Source of the DNA: Dysgonomonas sp. UBA7710
GTDB taxonomy: Bacteria; Bacteroidota; Bacteroidia; Bacteroidales; Dysgonomonadaceae
DNA length: 64,000 bases
Direction of reading: 5' to 3'
Assembly: GCF_002482385.1 (NCBI RefSeq)
Contig: NZ_DLFW01000045.1
Coordinates: 112,411 to 176,410, forward strand
The notes below the pieces were generated by a model. That model was given only the letters and a program-made list of their open reading frames with translations, was not told where the DNA came from and ran no database searches. Positions within the stretch are counted from its first letter, which is position 1, and the number at the start of each line of letters is the position of its first letter. A program made the position numbers and the translations under genes. Positions 26,489 to 36,785 of the stretch are shown here, in pieces.

Positions 26489-26676
26489 ATATTTTTGTGT
26501 TGTTTATATAATGTATTGTTTTATAGTGTGTTGTATTGCTTGTGGAGATGAGAATATGTTGTAGGGCATGTTTTTATAGAGAATGTGTAGATTTAAGTAG
26601 GTCATTAAAGGAGAAAAACTTTATCTATGTATGTAGCCAATAGTTCTTTGACGTATTGATGGGCCCCCTCCAACCT

Positions 26677-26839
26677 CCCCTTGGGGCAGGGCTGTTAAGT
26701 TCTGGATTCTTATATCCTCTTTGTCATGTTGAACGAAGTGAAACATCTCTTAAATAGAATGAGATCCTTCATTCCACTCAGGATGACAGCAGAAAATAAC
26801 AAACCAAAGTGGAGAACTTAACAGCCCTGTCCCAAGGGG
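26677..26839. repeat. MITE-like element: nested inverted repeats, no coding capacity
   Basis: A 27-bp outer arm at 26677-26703 (starting CCCCTTGGGG and ending TTAAGTTCT) is complementary to 26813-26839 with one mismatch. Inside, 26723-26749 (GTCATGTTGAACGAAG...) is imperfectly complementary to 26761-26787 (...CTCAGGATGAC). The inner pair resembles the GTCATGCTGAGC-type interspersed repeat, a single arm of which also occurs at 61344-61370. The element is 163 bp long. No target duplication could be confirmed by eye. Confidence 0.65.
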
Positions 26840-26871
26840 GACTTACAGAGAGGGTAAAAAGTAATAGTGTT

Positions 26872-26950
26872 ACTTTTTTTAGATACGAGTAGACAAGATA
26901 CGAGATACGAGTTGTTGACTGCTAACTGTTCACTGATATATCTGTTACTT
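26872..26950. repeat. Composite repeat array in reverse orientation
   Basis: Read on the minus strand it runs: AAAGTAACAGATATATCAG, GTGAACAGTTAGCAGTCAACA, CTCGTATCTCGTATC, TTGTCTACTCGTATC, AAAGTAACAC. This is the word order of the arrays at 52849 and 61296, inverted. Confidence 0.7.
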
Positions 26951-27061
26951 TTTTTAACGTTAGCTTATTTACAGTCTCTAATTGAACGATTTTTCACCCC
27001 TGATTACGGGATATATTACAGATATTTGAACTTGAATTAAAACATCATTTTATTTACACGA

Positions 27062-28972
27062 ATGAAAACCATGAAATCTAAATTTTTAATTTGTCTTTTT
27101 ATCTTAGTCCTGTCCGTACCCTCTTATGCTCAGGAGTACAAATCGGGAGCTGTGGAAAAAGACTATGTAGCTTATCTGTTTGCTTATTTTACAGGAAATA
27201 AGGTGGAAGAAGAGGCAATCCATTTTGCCATCAGCGCGGATGGATATAATTATAAATCATTGAATGGCAATAAGCCGGTAATTGATCCCAAACTAATCAG
27301 TTCGACAGGAGGTGTCCGCGATCCGCATATATTGAGATGTGAGGACGGAAAAACCTTTTATATGGTGGTGACGGATATGACATCGTCGAAAGGCTGGGAT
27401 TCGAACCGGGCAATGATCCTGTTGAAGTCGACGGATCTGGTAAACTGGTCGTCGAGTATCATAAATATTCAACATAAATATACAGGGCAGGAAGACCTGA
27501 AACGGGTATGGGCCCCGCAAACCATTTATGATCCCGAAGCAAAGAAATACATGGTTTACTGGTCGATGAAGCATGGCGGCGGTCAGGATATTATATATTA
27601 TGCCTATGCGAATGCAGACTTTACGGACTTTGAGGGAGAACCGGAACAGTTGTTCTTTCCTGAGAACGGAAAATCGTGTATCGACGGGGATATTATCCTG
27701 GAAGACGGCACTTTCTATATGTTTTACAAAACCGAAGGACATGGCAATGGTATAAAGCTGGCTACGACCAACTCGCTGACTTCGGGCAAATGGATGGAGC
27801 ATGAAGGTTATAAACAGCAGACAACGGAGGCAGTGGAGGGTTCCGGCGTATTCAGGCTGATAAATACCGATACTTATATACTGATGTATGATGTGTATAT
27901 GAAAGGTAAGTATCAATTTTGCGAAAGTAGCGATCTGGAGAATTTCCGTGTTATAGACCACGAGATATCGATGGATTTCCATCCCCGCCATGGTTCGGTT
28001 ATTCCGGTGACACGTCAGGAGTTGAAGGCATTGACGGCTAAATGGGGTTTGCCGGAAGGTTTTCCCCCGGTAGGGAATAATCCCTTGCTTACGGGCTATT
28101 ATGCCGACCCTGATATTATATATTCCAATAAAACAAAGAAATATTATATCTATCCTACCAGCGACGGGTTTGATGGCTGGGGCGGTTACTACTTCAAGAC
28201 CTTCTCATCGGACAACCTGGAAGACTGGACGGATGAAGGGGTGATACTCGACCTGAAAAAAGATGTTTCGTGGGCCAACAGGAATGCATGGGCTCCGTGT
28301 ATCGAAGAGAAGAAAGTAAATGGTAAATATAAATATTACTATTATTTCACTGCCGCGCAGAAGATCGGGGTGGCTGTCGCCGATGATCCGGCAGGCCCGT
28401 TCGTAGATTCGGGTAAAGCCCTGATCGATTTCAGGCCGGAAGGTATAAAGGGCGGTCAGGAGATAGACCCCGATGTATTTACCGACCCGGAAACGGGCAA
28501 GAGTTATCTCTATTGGGGTAACGGATATATGGCTGTGGCTGAACTGAATAAAGACATGGTGTCTATAAAGAAGGAAACGGTTAAGGTACGCACTCCGGAT
28601 AAGACATTCCGTGAGGCTATTTCGGTCTTTTATAGGAAAGGGACGTATTACTTCCTTTGGTCGGAGGACGATACACGGAGCGAAAATTACCGGGTAAGGT
28701 ATGGTACTTCTACATCACCTGCAGGGGTTATCACGATTCCCGAAAACAATCTGATTCTGGCAAAAGACGCTGCTAAAGGTATTTACGGAACGGGTCATAA
28801 TTCGGTACTGCAAATACCGGGTAAGGATGAATGGTATATCGTATATCATCGTTTCAACCGTCCCAACGGGATAAAGATGGGTGATGCGGCAGGTTTTCAC
28901 AGGGAAGTATGTATCGATAAAATGGAGTTTAAGGCGGACGGCAGTATCGAAGCGGTAGTGCCGACGTTATAA
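27062..28972 (+). CDS. Secreted tandem-domain GH43 glycosidase
   Basis: A 636-residue exported protein (signal peptide residues 1-23, ending SYAQ) with two complete five-bladed GH43 domains. Domain 1 (about 30-325) shows the base Asp in GVRDPHIL, the pKa-modulating Asp in CIDGDIILEDG and the acid Glu in VEGSGVFRL. Domain 2 (about 340-630) shows YADPDI, EIDPDVFTD and FREAISVFYRKG. Both triads look intact. GH43 enzymes remove arabinose, xylose or galactose from plant polymers. It stands upstream of the sensor kinase and converges on it, and probably belongs to the same locus. Subfamily and substrate are not determined. Confidence 0.85.
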   Translation: MKTMKSKFLICLFILVLSVPSYAQEYKSGAVEKDYVAYLFAYFTGNKVEEEAIHFAISADGYNYKSLNGNKPVIDPKLISSTGGVRDPHILRCEDGKTFYMVVTDMTSSKGWDSNRAMILLKSTDLVNWSSSIINIQHKYTGQEDLKRVWAPQTIYDPEAKKYMVYWSMKHGGGQDIIYYAYANADFTDFEGEPEQLFFPENGKSCIDGDIILEDGTFYMFYKTEGHGNGIKLATTNSLTSGKWMEHEGYKQQTTEAVEGSGVFRLINTDTYILMYDVYMKGKYQFCESSDLENFRVIDHEISMDFHPRHGSVIPVTRQELKALTAKWGLPEGFPPVGNNPLLTGYYADPDIIYSNKTKKYYIYPTSDGFDGWGGYYFKTFSSDNLEDWTDEGVILDLKKDVSWANRNAWAPCIEEKKVNGKYKYYYYFTAAQKIGVAVADDPAGPFVDSGKALIDFRPEGIKGGQEIDPDVFTDPETGKSYLYWGNGYMAVAELNKDMVSIKKETVKVRTPDKTFREAISVFYRKGTYYFLWSEDDTRSENYRVRYGTSTSPAGVITIPENNLILAKDAAKGIYGTGHNSVLQIPGKDEWYIVYHRFNRPNGIKMGDAAGFHREVCIDKMEFKADGSIEAVVPTL

Positions 28973-29060
28973 GATTTCAAGTTTCAAGATTTCAAAATTA
29001 TCGAAATCTATGACTTTAAATCTTTAAATCTTTAAACTTGAAATCTTGAAATCATATAAT
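28973..29060. repeat. GATTTCAAG octamer inverted repeat
   Basis: Units of the type GATTTCAAG/TTTCAAGATTTCAA on the left and AAATCTTTAAATCTTTAAAC, TTGAAATCTTGAAATC on the right, forming an imperfect hairpin between converging genes. The same word makes the longer inverted repeat at 49961-50046. Confidence 0.7.
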
Positions 29061-29093
29061 ATAGGTTTTTCTGGTTATCAGGCTTTTAAGGTA

Positions 29094-29137
29094 AAGGCCG
29101 GATAGCATGATTGGGTTACGTGTTATTCCGGCCTTTT
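29094..29137. terminator. Bidirectional terminator between the tandem GH43 gene and the hybrid sensor gene
   Basis: AAGGCCGGA (29094-29102) pairs with TCCGGCCTT (29127-29135), flanked by A on the left and TTTT on the right. Confidence 0.85.
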
Positions 29138-29143
29138 GGTTTA

Positions 29144-32100
29144 TTACCCTGCATTTCGTTGGAAATCGCTGGGGGTTACATTGAATTCCAGTTTGAAGCA
29201 TGATGTGAAGTACTTCGGATCTGAGAAGCCTACCGAATAGGCGACCTCGGATATGGATATGGACTTGTCCTTCAACATCTGGCAGGCATGTTTCAGCCTG
29301 ATATTGCGGATAAACTCGATAGGTGCAAGTCCTGTCATGGTCTTTATCTTACGGTACAGGGAAGACTTGGACATGTTCAGATGCTCGGCAAATGTATTGA
29401 CATCGAACTCGGGTTCGGACAGATGCACCTCTATTATCTTTATGGCATTATTGAGGAACTGTTCATCAATAGAAGGGTATTCGAGCGTAGAGATGTTTAT
29501 CTCTATATCCGTCTTGAATTCTTTTTGCTTGTCCTTCTTGTTTGCCAGGAAATTGTTGATACGGGCTTCCAATACTTTAAGGTCAAAAGGTTTAGATATA
29601 TATCCGTCAGCACCGGCATTATAACATTCTATACGGTCATCGGTGCTGTTTTTGGCAGTTAGCAATATTACCGGGATATGGCTGGTTTCGAGGTCTTTCT
29701 TCAGTCTGCGGCAAAGTTCCAGCCCGTCCATTCGGGGCATCATAACGTCACTGATTACGATATCTATATCGTTGTCTTTCACACGGTCCAATGCTTCCAC
29801 TCCGTTGGGGGCTGTGAGTACATGGTAGTGTTTCGACAGTATATTGCCGATAAGGGTCAGTAACTCTTCGTTATCCTCGACCAGTAATACGGCCGTACGT
29901 TCTTTGATTTCCTGCTTGTTTGCATTCATATCTTCGCCGGAAGGTTCATCCAATGACATCAGGTCTATATTCTTTTCGTATACGATGACCTGATCCGATC
30001 TGCCCATTTCCGAATCGTTGTAGCTCTCTTTATCTATCGGGATATCTATTGTGAATGTAGTGCCGGCATCCACTTCACTTTCCACACTGATAGTACCGTG
30101 ATGGAGGTCTACAAGGTCTTTTGTAAGAGATAGCCCTATGCCGTTTGTGTCGCTGGCTTCGGTCATCTTGTTGGTATAGAAGCGTGTGAAGATATCGGCC
30201 TGGTCTTCTTTGGCTATTCCTACTCCGGTATCACTTATCCTGATTTGCAGGTGCGGGTGGTTGTTGCTCAGGTATTTGTTCAGGCTTATCTCCACCTTTC
30301 CGTTCCGGGGTGTGTATTTATATGCATTGGATAACATATTGAATACTACTTTATCTATTTTATCCGCATCGAAGTATCCCTGTATGTGGTTTGGCTGGGA
30401 GCTGAAAGAAAACCCGATATCTTTTTTCTTCATCAGTGGAAGGAAATTGGTATAGCATATATCGCGGATGAATGTAACCGCTTCGCCTTGCGATATTTTG
30501 AGCTTCATATTCCCGCTTTCTACTTTCCGGAAGTCTAAAACCTGTTGTAACAAACGTTTCAGGCGGTTTACACTCGAGCGCATGGTGTCGAACTGGGTAA
30601 TCTTGCTTTTGTATGTGATTTCCGCATCATCGATCAGGCAGGATATAATGGTCAACGGCGTAAGAAAGTCATGTGAGATGTTGGTAAAGTAACGGAGCTT
30701 GGTTTGTGTGAGCTCTTCAGACTTGTCTTTCTCTATCTGCGCTATTTTCAGTTCGTTGCGAAGTTTTATCCTGTTCTTGATAATTCTGTATGTCCAGTAG
30801 ATTGCGGCGAGCAATAACACAAGATAGATGGCATATGCCCACCATGTTTCATAGAATGCGGGGCGTTTATATATCATAAGTTTGGTAATCTCGCTGCTCC
30901 ATAGCCTGTTTTCGTCGGTGGCTTTGATGTAAAATATGTGGGAGCCTTTGCTTAATTGATTATATATTGCAAACTGGCGGTCGTTCTCCGTATATACCCA
31001 GTCGTCGTCTACACCTTCCATCTTATAGGCATACTGTATCTTGGAAGGGAATGTGTAATCGAGAGAAGAAAAGTCAATCTCGATATTCTTGTCGTCAGGC
31101 TCGAAAGTCAGGGATTGCGAAGTTATATCGAACCGCTGATTTTTATTGCCCTGAAAAACAGAAGAGTTGTTGATCTTTATATCAGTAATGAAAGTCCGTG
31201 TTTGTTTTGCCTGTTCGGATAAAGTTTCGGATGGCGTAAACACTGATATACCCTTATTGCCTCCAAAGAATATTTTACCATCTTTATTCTTGAAATAAGA
31301 ATTGATGAGGAATGAATTGACTATAACCCCGTCGGTACCGGAATAATTCTTAGAGGCTCCGTTTTCCGGATTGTACTCTGTAATACGTTTATTGGTAGAT
31401 ACCCATACGTGGCCGAAGTTGTCCGTGACAATATTAAGTATAGCTTCTCCGGTCATCTTCAGCGATTCGGATACATCTTTGAATTGCCGGCTGATGAGAT
31501 CATAGGCTATGATGCTGCCTTCTTTAGTACCCAGCCATACTTTACCGTTTATATCGGCACAGATGGACTCTATGTTATTGCTCGGCAGATTGTTTTCTTC
31601 TTTGTTGAAATTCTTTATCTGGAGTTTCCCGGCCTGATAGTTTCCCGTCATAGGTACTTGAGATATCCCGGATGTTTTACTACTGATCCAGATCGTACCT
31701 CTTGTGTCTTCGGTTATACCGGAAATGGTACCGAGCGAAAAGCTGACCGCTTCAATATTGTCCTTATTATATGGTTTAATGAGAAGCCCGGTAGTGGTTA
31801 CTATCCAGATATTGTTATTCCGGTCTTCAAAGAATATGCGTGGATTGCCTGCATCTGAAGCAATGGTTGATAAGTCGATACTTCTGGAAACGACGATATT
31901 ATCTTTATCCTTCTTCATACAGTAAATCCTTGTCTCATTTTCAGGCCCCACCCATATTTCATCCGGAATAGAACGGAATTGAGAAATGCAACTGACTGTA
32001 CTTAACATCGGAAGCTTCCTTAATTGTGGGTAATCAGAATGGAAGCGTATACTGTTTTTGTCAGGATTGAAGATGCCTAAACCCCATCGGTTCTGATTTA

Positions 32101-33211
32101 CCCAGATATCCCCGTCCCGGTCTACGCTGATAGCCGTTATATTCGGAGTTATTCCGGTTCGTTCCTTGATAGATAAGATAGAGTAATTTTTAATGACTGG
32201 ACGGTCGAAATTGATTGTAAGCACGCCTTCACTGAACGTTGCTATCCATAAGTTGCCAGTCCGATCTTTTATTATCTCGCTGTATATATTATTAGATTCC
32301 TTGAACAGGTAAGATACATCGATGTTTGTTAGCTTGCCATCCTTATCATATTCGAAAGCATGCAGGCCTGAGATCGACATTACCCAGACGTATCCGTATT
32401 TATCGTCCTGCACAATACTGAAAAATGTATCTTCTGCCAGTTGTCTTTCCTTATTGAAGACCTCTTGCCGGACATACATCTGATCTCCTTCTTTGTCCGG
32501 ATTGAACAAATACAATCCATTGCCCCATGTACAAACCCAATATTGTTTCCTGTTGTCCTGATATATTCTGAAGGGGTTGTTCCCGCTTCCAATCTGGGGA
32601 TAATGTTTGAATGTATCATCTTTAGGATTGTACCTGTATATACCATTCCTCCATAATGCTATCCATAGACTGCCGTCGGGGGCTTCGTAGATAGAATTGA
32701 TATTTGTGGAAGGGAGTTCATTGTTGTATTTCTTCTTTAGTGTTAAATCCGGATTATAGCATAAAACAGTGCTTCGCGTTCCTACCCATATATTGCCGTC
32801 GGATGCAACCAGAATCGTTTCAATATTTTGATTCAGGACTTCCTTATCTTCCAGAGGCGTGATTATATATGTCTTTTTATCCAGAATATTTATTCCGCTT
32901 CGCGTGCCGATCCATAAGCGGTTGTTTTTATCTTCAGCCAGGCAGGAAATATCATTGCTCGCGATTAAATCAGGGTTGTTAAGATTGGAACGGAAGGTCA
33001 GTATGCGATATCCATCGTATCTGCACAGCCCGTCTAAAGTACCGAACCACATAAAGCCCTCTTTGTCCTGATGTATTCTGCGGACAGAATTTGATGGCAA
33101 TTGACTTATTAGAGGAATTGGCTTTACGGATATTTGTTTTGCCTCAATGTTCATAAACGCAAAAACAAATAATAATAAGTATAGCCGGTATCGTTTTAAG
33201 CAGTAAAACAT
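29144..33211 (-). CDS. Hybrid two-component system sensor/regulator (HTCS)
   Basis: A 1355-residue one-protein signalling system. A signal sequence (1-24) is followed by two periplasmic propellers of Reg_prop-type repeats (GxLWIATxxGI-like, about 30-690), a Y_Y_Y domain (about 695-780), a membrane segment (WWAYAIYLVLLLAAIYW, about 787-805), a kinase core with H-box ISHDFLTPLT (His847) and ATPase motifs NMLSNAYKYTP and GIGLSLTKDLVDLHHG, a receiver domain with Asp1155 in ISDVMMPRMDG, and a C-terminal AraC-type HTH (about 1245-1350). It should sense an oligosaccharide in the periplasm and activate the surrounding glycosidase and susCD genes. Divergent from the GH2 gene. Confidence 0.95.
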   Translation of the reverse strand: MFYCLKRYRLYLLLFVFAFMNIEAKQISVKPIPLISQLPSNSVRRIHQDKEGFMWFGTLDGLCRYDGYRILTFRSNLNNPDLIASNDISCLAEDKNNRLWIGTRSGINILDKKTYIITPLEDKEVLNQNIETILVASDGNIWVGTRSTVLCYNPDLTLKKKYNNELPSTNINSIYEAPDGSLWIALWRNGIYRYNPKDDTFKHYPQIGSGNNPFRIYQDNRKQYWVCTWGNGLYLFNPDKEGDQMYVRQEVFNKERQLAEDTFFSIVQDDKYGYVWVMSISGLHAFEYDKDGKLTNIDVSYLFKESNNIYSEIIKDRTGNLWIATFSEGVLTINFDRPVIKNYSILSIKERTGITPNITAISVDRDGDIWVNQNRWGLGIFNPDKNSIRFHSDYPQLRKLPMLSTVSCISQFRSIPDEIWVGPENETRIYCMKKDKDNIVVSRSIDLSTIASDAGNPRIFFEDRNNNIWIVTTTGLLIKPYNKDNIEAVSFSLGTISGITEDTRGTIWISSKTSGISQVPMTGNYQAGKLQIKNFNKEENNLPSNNIESICADINGKVWLGTKEGSIIAYDLISRQFKDVSESLKMTGEAILNIVTDNFGHVWVSTNKRITEYNPENGASKNYSGTDGVIVNSFLINSYFKNKDGKIFFGGNKGISVFTPSETLSEQAKQTRTFITDIKINNSSVFQGNKNQRFDITSQSLTFEPDDKNIEIDFSSLDYTFPSKIQYAYKMEGVDDDWVYTENDRQFAIYNQLSKGSHIFYIKATDENRLWSSEITKLMIYKRPAFYETWWAYAIYLVLLLAAIYWTYRIIKNRIKLRNELKIAQIEKDKSEELTQTKLRYFTNISHDFLTPLTIISCLIDDAEITYKSKITQFDTMRSSVNRLKRLLQQVLDFRKVESGNMKLKISQGEAVTFIRDICYTNFLPLMKKKDIGFSFSSQPNHIQGYFDADKIDKVVFNMLSNAYKYTPRNGKVEISLNKYLSNNHPHLQIRISDTGVGIAKEDQADIFTRFYTNKMTEASDTNGIGLSLTKDLVDLHHGTISVESEVDAGTTFTIDIPIDKESYNDSEMGRSDQVIVYEKNIDLMSLDEPSGEDMNANKQEIKERTAVLLVEDNEELLTLIGNILSKHYHVLTAPNGVEALDRVKDNDIDIVISDVMMPRMDGLELCRRLKKDLETSHIPVILLTAKNSTDDRIECYNAGADGYISKPFDLKVLEARINNFLANKKDKQKEFKTDIEINISTLEYPSIDEQFLNNAIKIIEVHLSEPEFDVNTFAEHLNMSKSSLYRKIKTMTGLAPIEFIRNIRLKHACQMLKDKSISISEVAYSVGFSDPKYFTSCFKLEFNVTPSDFQRNAG

Positions 33212-33368
33212 ATTTAATTTCGGTATTAGGTTTTAGGAAATACAATATTAAAAATAATAATTGTTATTTTTACACCAATAAATAGTTAAAAGTGCTTTTT
33301 TAAAGAAAATGGAACTATTTTTACCCTATATGAATGATTTGTATACCCTCGTGCGGTTCTGTTTTCAT

Positions 33369-33376
33369 TATATTTG
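33369..33376 (+). promoter_or_regulatory. -7 box upstream of the GH2 gene
   Basis: TATATTTG matches TAnnTTTG, about 120 bp before the GH2 start codon. No well-spaced -33 box is visible, which fits an activator-dependent promoter. The remaining 33212-33495 intergenic region is AT-rich and holds the two divergent promoters. Confidence 0.45.
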
Positions 33377-33495
33377 TAGAATATAGGATGTGCTTCGGCA
33401 TAGCTCAAAGTAAACTTTGCCTCTGCCTCCGGCTTTCACTATAATTTGTGACATTGTAAGATAATCTCTTATATATAACAATCAAAAGCTAAAAC

Positions 33496-36400
33496 ATGAA
33501 AAAAACACTCTTTTTACTTTCTGTGTTTCTGTGCTCAGGTCTTTTTGCCCAGAATAACGTCCCTGATTGGGAAAATCCGGGAGTTTTTGCAGTAAATAAG
33601 GAAGAAACCCGTGCAACATCATTGCCTTATCCATCCGATCAATTGGCATTGACTGATGATTATGCGGCTTCTCCTTATTATCAATTACTCGATGGAATGT
33701 GGAAATTCCACTGGGTGCCTAAGATCGCGGACGTTCCGGACGGATTTTATGAGGAAAACTATGATGCGAGCAAGTGGGTGAACATGCCTGTACCGGGCAA
33801 TTGGGAATTCAACGGTTACGGTATTCCGATGTATGTAAATACTGGCTTCGGCTTTAAGAAGAATCCACCGTATATCGATAGGGAAGATTCGCCTACAGGG
33901 GCGTACCGTCACGAATTCAATATTCCAGATAATTGGGACGGACGTAAGGTATTCATTCATTTCGACGGAGGTACGAATTCGATGTATGTATGGGTAAACG
34001 GTCAGAAAGTAGGTTATACCGAAAATGCCAAAAGTCCGGCAGAATTCGATATTACAAAATATATACGCAAGGGAAAAAATATACTGGCTTGCGAAGTGCA
34101 TAAATTCAGCGACGGCTCATACCTTGAAGATCAGGATATGTGGCGTCTTGGAGGTATAAACAGGAGCGTATATTTATATAGTACCGCGCAAACACGTATC
34201 TGGGATTTCTTTGCCCATCCCGATCTGGATAGGAATTACAAGAACGGGGTATTCAGTGTGGATGTAAAATTGAAGAACTATACGAATGCAGCGCAAGTTC
34301 AGACTGTAGATGTAGCGATAATAGATAATACAGGAAAGAAAGTATTCGGCAAGTCTCAGAAAACATCTATTCCGGCAGAGAATACCAGTGATTTGTCATT
34401 TTCAGGAAATATATCGAACCCGTTGAAATGGACGGCTGAAACACCGAACCTTTATATTATGCTGATTACATTGAAGGATAGTAAAGGCAATGTGGTGGAG
34501 GCGACTTCGCATAAAATAGGATTCCGTAAGATTGAAATAAAAGACGGGCAACTTTTTGTCAACGGTAAAAAAGTGTTCTTTAAAGGAGTGAACCTGCATG
34601 AGTTCAACACAAATACAGGACAGGTAGTTACCCGCAAAGAAATGATGCGTAACCTGCAACTGATGAAAGAACTGAATATAAATGCTGTGCGTACATCCCA
34701 CTATCCGCAACAACCGCTTTGGTACAAGCTTTGTGACGAGTATGGCATTTATCTGGTAGACGAAGCAAATCTTGAATCGCATGGTCTGGGCTATGGCCCC
34801 GATAATGTATCGAACTTTCCTGAATGGCATGCCGCGCATATGGATCGCATTATCCGTGCGGTAGAACGTGATAAGAATCATGCTTCGGTTATCTTCTGGT
34901 CGCTGGGTAATGAGGCCAGCAACGGCAAAGCGTTCTTCGATATGTACGATTGGGCTAAAGCCCGGGATAATAGCCGCCCGGTACAATATGAGCAGGCCTA
35001 TCAGAAAGACCGCAACACGGATATTATCTGTCACATGTATCCTTCATGGGAAAATATGAAGCGTGATGCAGCCAAAGATTTGGGACGTCCGTATATCATG
35101 TGCGAGTATGCGCATGCAATGGGTAATAGTATGGGTAATTTTCAGGAATACTGGGATTTGATGCGTTCAAGCAAAAATATGCAGGGCGGCTTCATCTGGG
35201 AATGGTACAATCACGGATACCCGGCTAAGGATGAACAGGATCGTTTCTACTGGGCATACGGTGGTGACCTGAAAGGGTATAATAAGATGAATGACGGGAA
35301 CTTTGTTGCCGACGGTCTTATAAGTCCCGATCAGAACTATATTCCACATACCCACATAGTGAAGAAGGTATATCAGAATATCTTATTCGAAGCTAAAGAT
35401 CTGAATAATGGTATAATCACTGTAATCAACGACTTCAAGTTTACTGACCTTACCAATAAGAATTATACTTATAAATGGGTATTGCTGAGAAACGGAGAGA
35501 ATGCCGGCGAGGGTACATTCGATATTACTATTCCCGCCGACTCGCGAAAGGATATCAAACTGAACGTCCCTGCGATAAAAGCAGAAGCCGGAACAGAATA
35601 TTATCTTCAATTGTTTGCATACAGCAAGGAAGATACACCGTTTATCAAAGCCGGATTTGAAGTAGCTAAAGGTGAATTTGCTTTTGCTTCCAATAATTAT
35701 TTTGCACAATCGGACGCATCGGGTTCTTTGACTATAGATAAAAAAGACGACAAGATCATCGTGACATCGGGAACTCTGGTTTATGAATTCTCTTCTAAGG
35801 ATGGTCGTAGCTTACTCTCTATGACGAATGACGGAAAGAAAGTATTCAATGAACTTCCTCGTTTGAACTTCTGGCGTGCTCCTACCGATAATGACTTCGG
35901 TGAATGGGTTCAGTATAACCTTCGTTTATGGGATGCTGCCGGACATAATATTATATATATATTCAAGGGTTTGCAAGAGGCTAATGGAGGCATTACGGTT
36001 AATTACGAAGCCAAGTTGAAAGGTATTGAAGCCAAAGTTGATTTGGCCTATACTGTGAATAAAGACGGAAGCCTCACTACTATGGCTAATTACAAAGCCT
36101 TGGCAGACGATCTTCCTGAGATGGTACATTTCGGTATGATTATGGCTCTTCCGAAACAAATGGATGACTTCACCTGGTATGGACGTGGCCCGTGGGAGAA
36201 CTATATTGACCGTAATCACGATACATTTATGGGTATCTGGAATGGTAAAGTAGAAGAGCAGGCTTTTGCTTATTATCGTCCGCAAGAGACAGGTAATAAG
36301 ACAGATGTTCGGTGGCTGACATTGAAGAATAAAGACGGTAAAGGTATTAAAGTTACGGGAGTACAGCCTTTATCGGTAAGCGCGACCAATAACAGGCCGG

Positions 36401-36597
36401 AAGATCTTGACCCGGGCATGACCAAGAAACAGCAGCATGCTTCCGATATTCTGCCACGTAACGAGACTGTGTTGTGTGTCGATTTATTCCAGCGTGGAGT
36501 AGCCGGATTGAATTCATGGGGCGCAAGTCCGCTCGCACCATACAGGTTCTTTGGAAAAGAATATACATATGGTTACACAATTAGCGTTATAAAATAA
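33496..36597 (+). CDS. Secreted GH2 beta-galactosidase
   Basis: A 1033-residue LacZ-like protein with a signal peptide (residues 1-19, ending LFAQ), so periplasmic or surface exposed. Domain order is that of LacZ: sugar-binding domain (PVPGNWEFNGYGIPMYVN, about 50-230), immunoglobulin-like domain, TIM barrel (about 340-630) with acid/base Glu473 in WSLGNEASNG and nucleophile Glu537 in MCEYAHAMGNSMG, and a C-terminal beta-sandwich (small-chain domain, about 740-1030, FWRAPTDNDFG, YGRGPWENYIDR). It probably removes beta-galactosyl residues from the target glycan. It has its own terminator. Confidence 0.93.
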   Translation: MKKTLFLLSVFLCSGLFAQNNVPDWENPGVFAVNKEETRATSLPYPSDQLALTDDYAASPYYQLLDGMWKFHWVPKIADVPDGFYEENYDASKWVNMPVPGNWEFNGYGIPMYVNTGFGFKKNPPYIDREDSPTGAYRHEFNIPDNWDGRKVFIHFDGGTNSMYVWVNGQKVGYTENAKSPAEFDITKYIRKGKNILACEVHKFSDGSYLEDQDMWRLGGINRSVYLYSTAQTRIWDFFAHPDLDRNYKNGVFSVDVKLKNYTNAAQVQTVDVAIIDNTGKKVFGKSQKTSIPAENTSDLSFSGNISNPLKWTAETPNLYIMLITLKDSKGNVVEATSHKIGFRKIEIKDGQLFVNGKKVFFKGVNLHEFNTNTGQVVTRKEMMRNLQLMKELNINAVRTSHYPQQPLWYKLCDEYGIYLVDEANLESHGLGYGPDNVSNFPEWHAAHMDRIIRAVERDKNHASVIFWSLGNEASNGKAFFDMYDWAKARDNSRPVQYEQAYQKDRNTDIICHMYPSWENMKRDAAKDLGRPYIMCEYAHAMGNSMGNFQEYWDLMRSSKNMQGGFIWEWYNHGYPAKDEQDRFYWAYGGDLKGYNKMNDGNFVADGLISPDQNYIPHTHIVKKVYQNILFEAKDLNNGIITVINDFKFTDLTNKNYTYKWVLLRNGENAGEGTFDITIPADSRKDIKLNVPAIKAEAGTEYYLQLFAYSKEDTPFIKAGFEVAKGEFAFASNNYFAQSDASGSLTIDKKDDKIIVTSGTLVYEFSSKDGRSLLSMTNDGKKVFNELPRLNFWRAPTDNDFGEWVQYNLRLWDAAGHNIIYIFKGLQEANGGITVNYEAKLKGIEAKVDLAYTVNKDGSLTTMANYKALADDLPEMVHFGMIMALPKQMDDFTWYGRGPWENYIDRNHDTFMGIWNGKVEEQAFAYYRPQETGNKTDVRWLTLKNKDGKGIKVTGVQPLSVSATNNRPEDLDPGMTKKQQHASDILPRNETVLCVDLFQRGVAGLNSWGASPLAPYRFFGKEYTYGYTISVIK

Positions 36598-36622
36598 ACG
36601 GATTGGAATAATAAATAACCGA

Positions 36623-36657
36623 CCTTGCCCGAAATTCTTTTCAGGCAAGGTTTTTTT
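36623..36657 (+). terminator. Terminator of the GH2 gene
   Basis: CCTTGCC (36623-36629) pairs with GGCAAGG (36644-36650), followed by seven T. Confidence 0.9.
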
Positions 36658-36785
36658 ATAGGTGAATTTTAATTCTGAATTAAATCTCCCCCCTTTTTGA
36701 CCTAATTGAATCCTGTTAGTTAGAATATTCTTAGGCACTTTTGTACTAATGAAACGTGTGAAAAATCTAAGTATATAATTACACC

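Noticed and set aside
26677..26839. Insertion sequence
   Set aside because: No transposase reading frame exists within or beside the inverted repeats; it is kept only as a MITE-like repeat.
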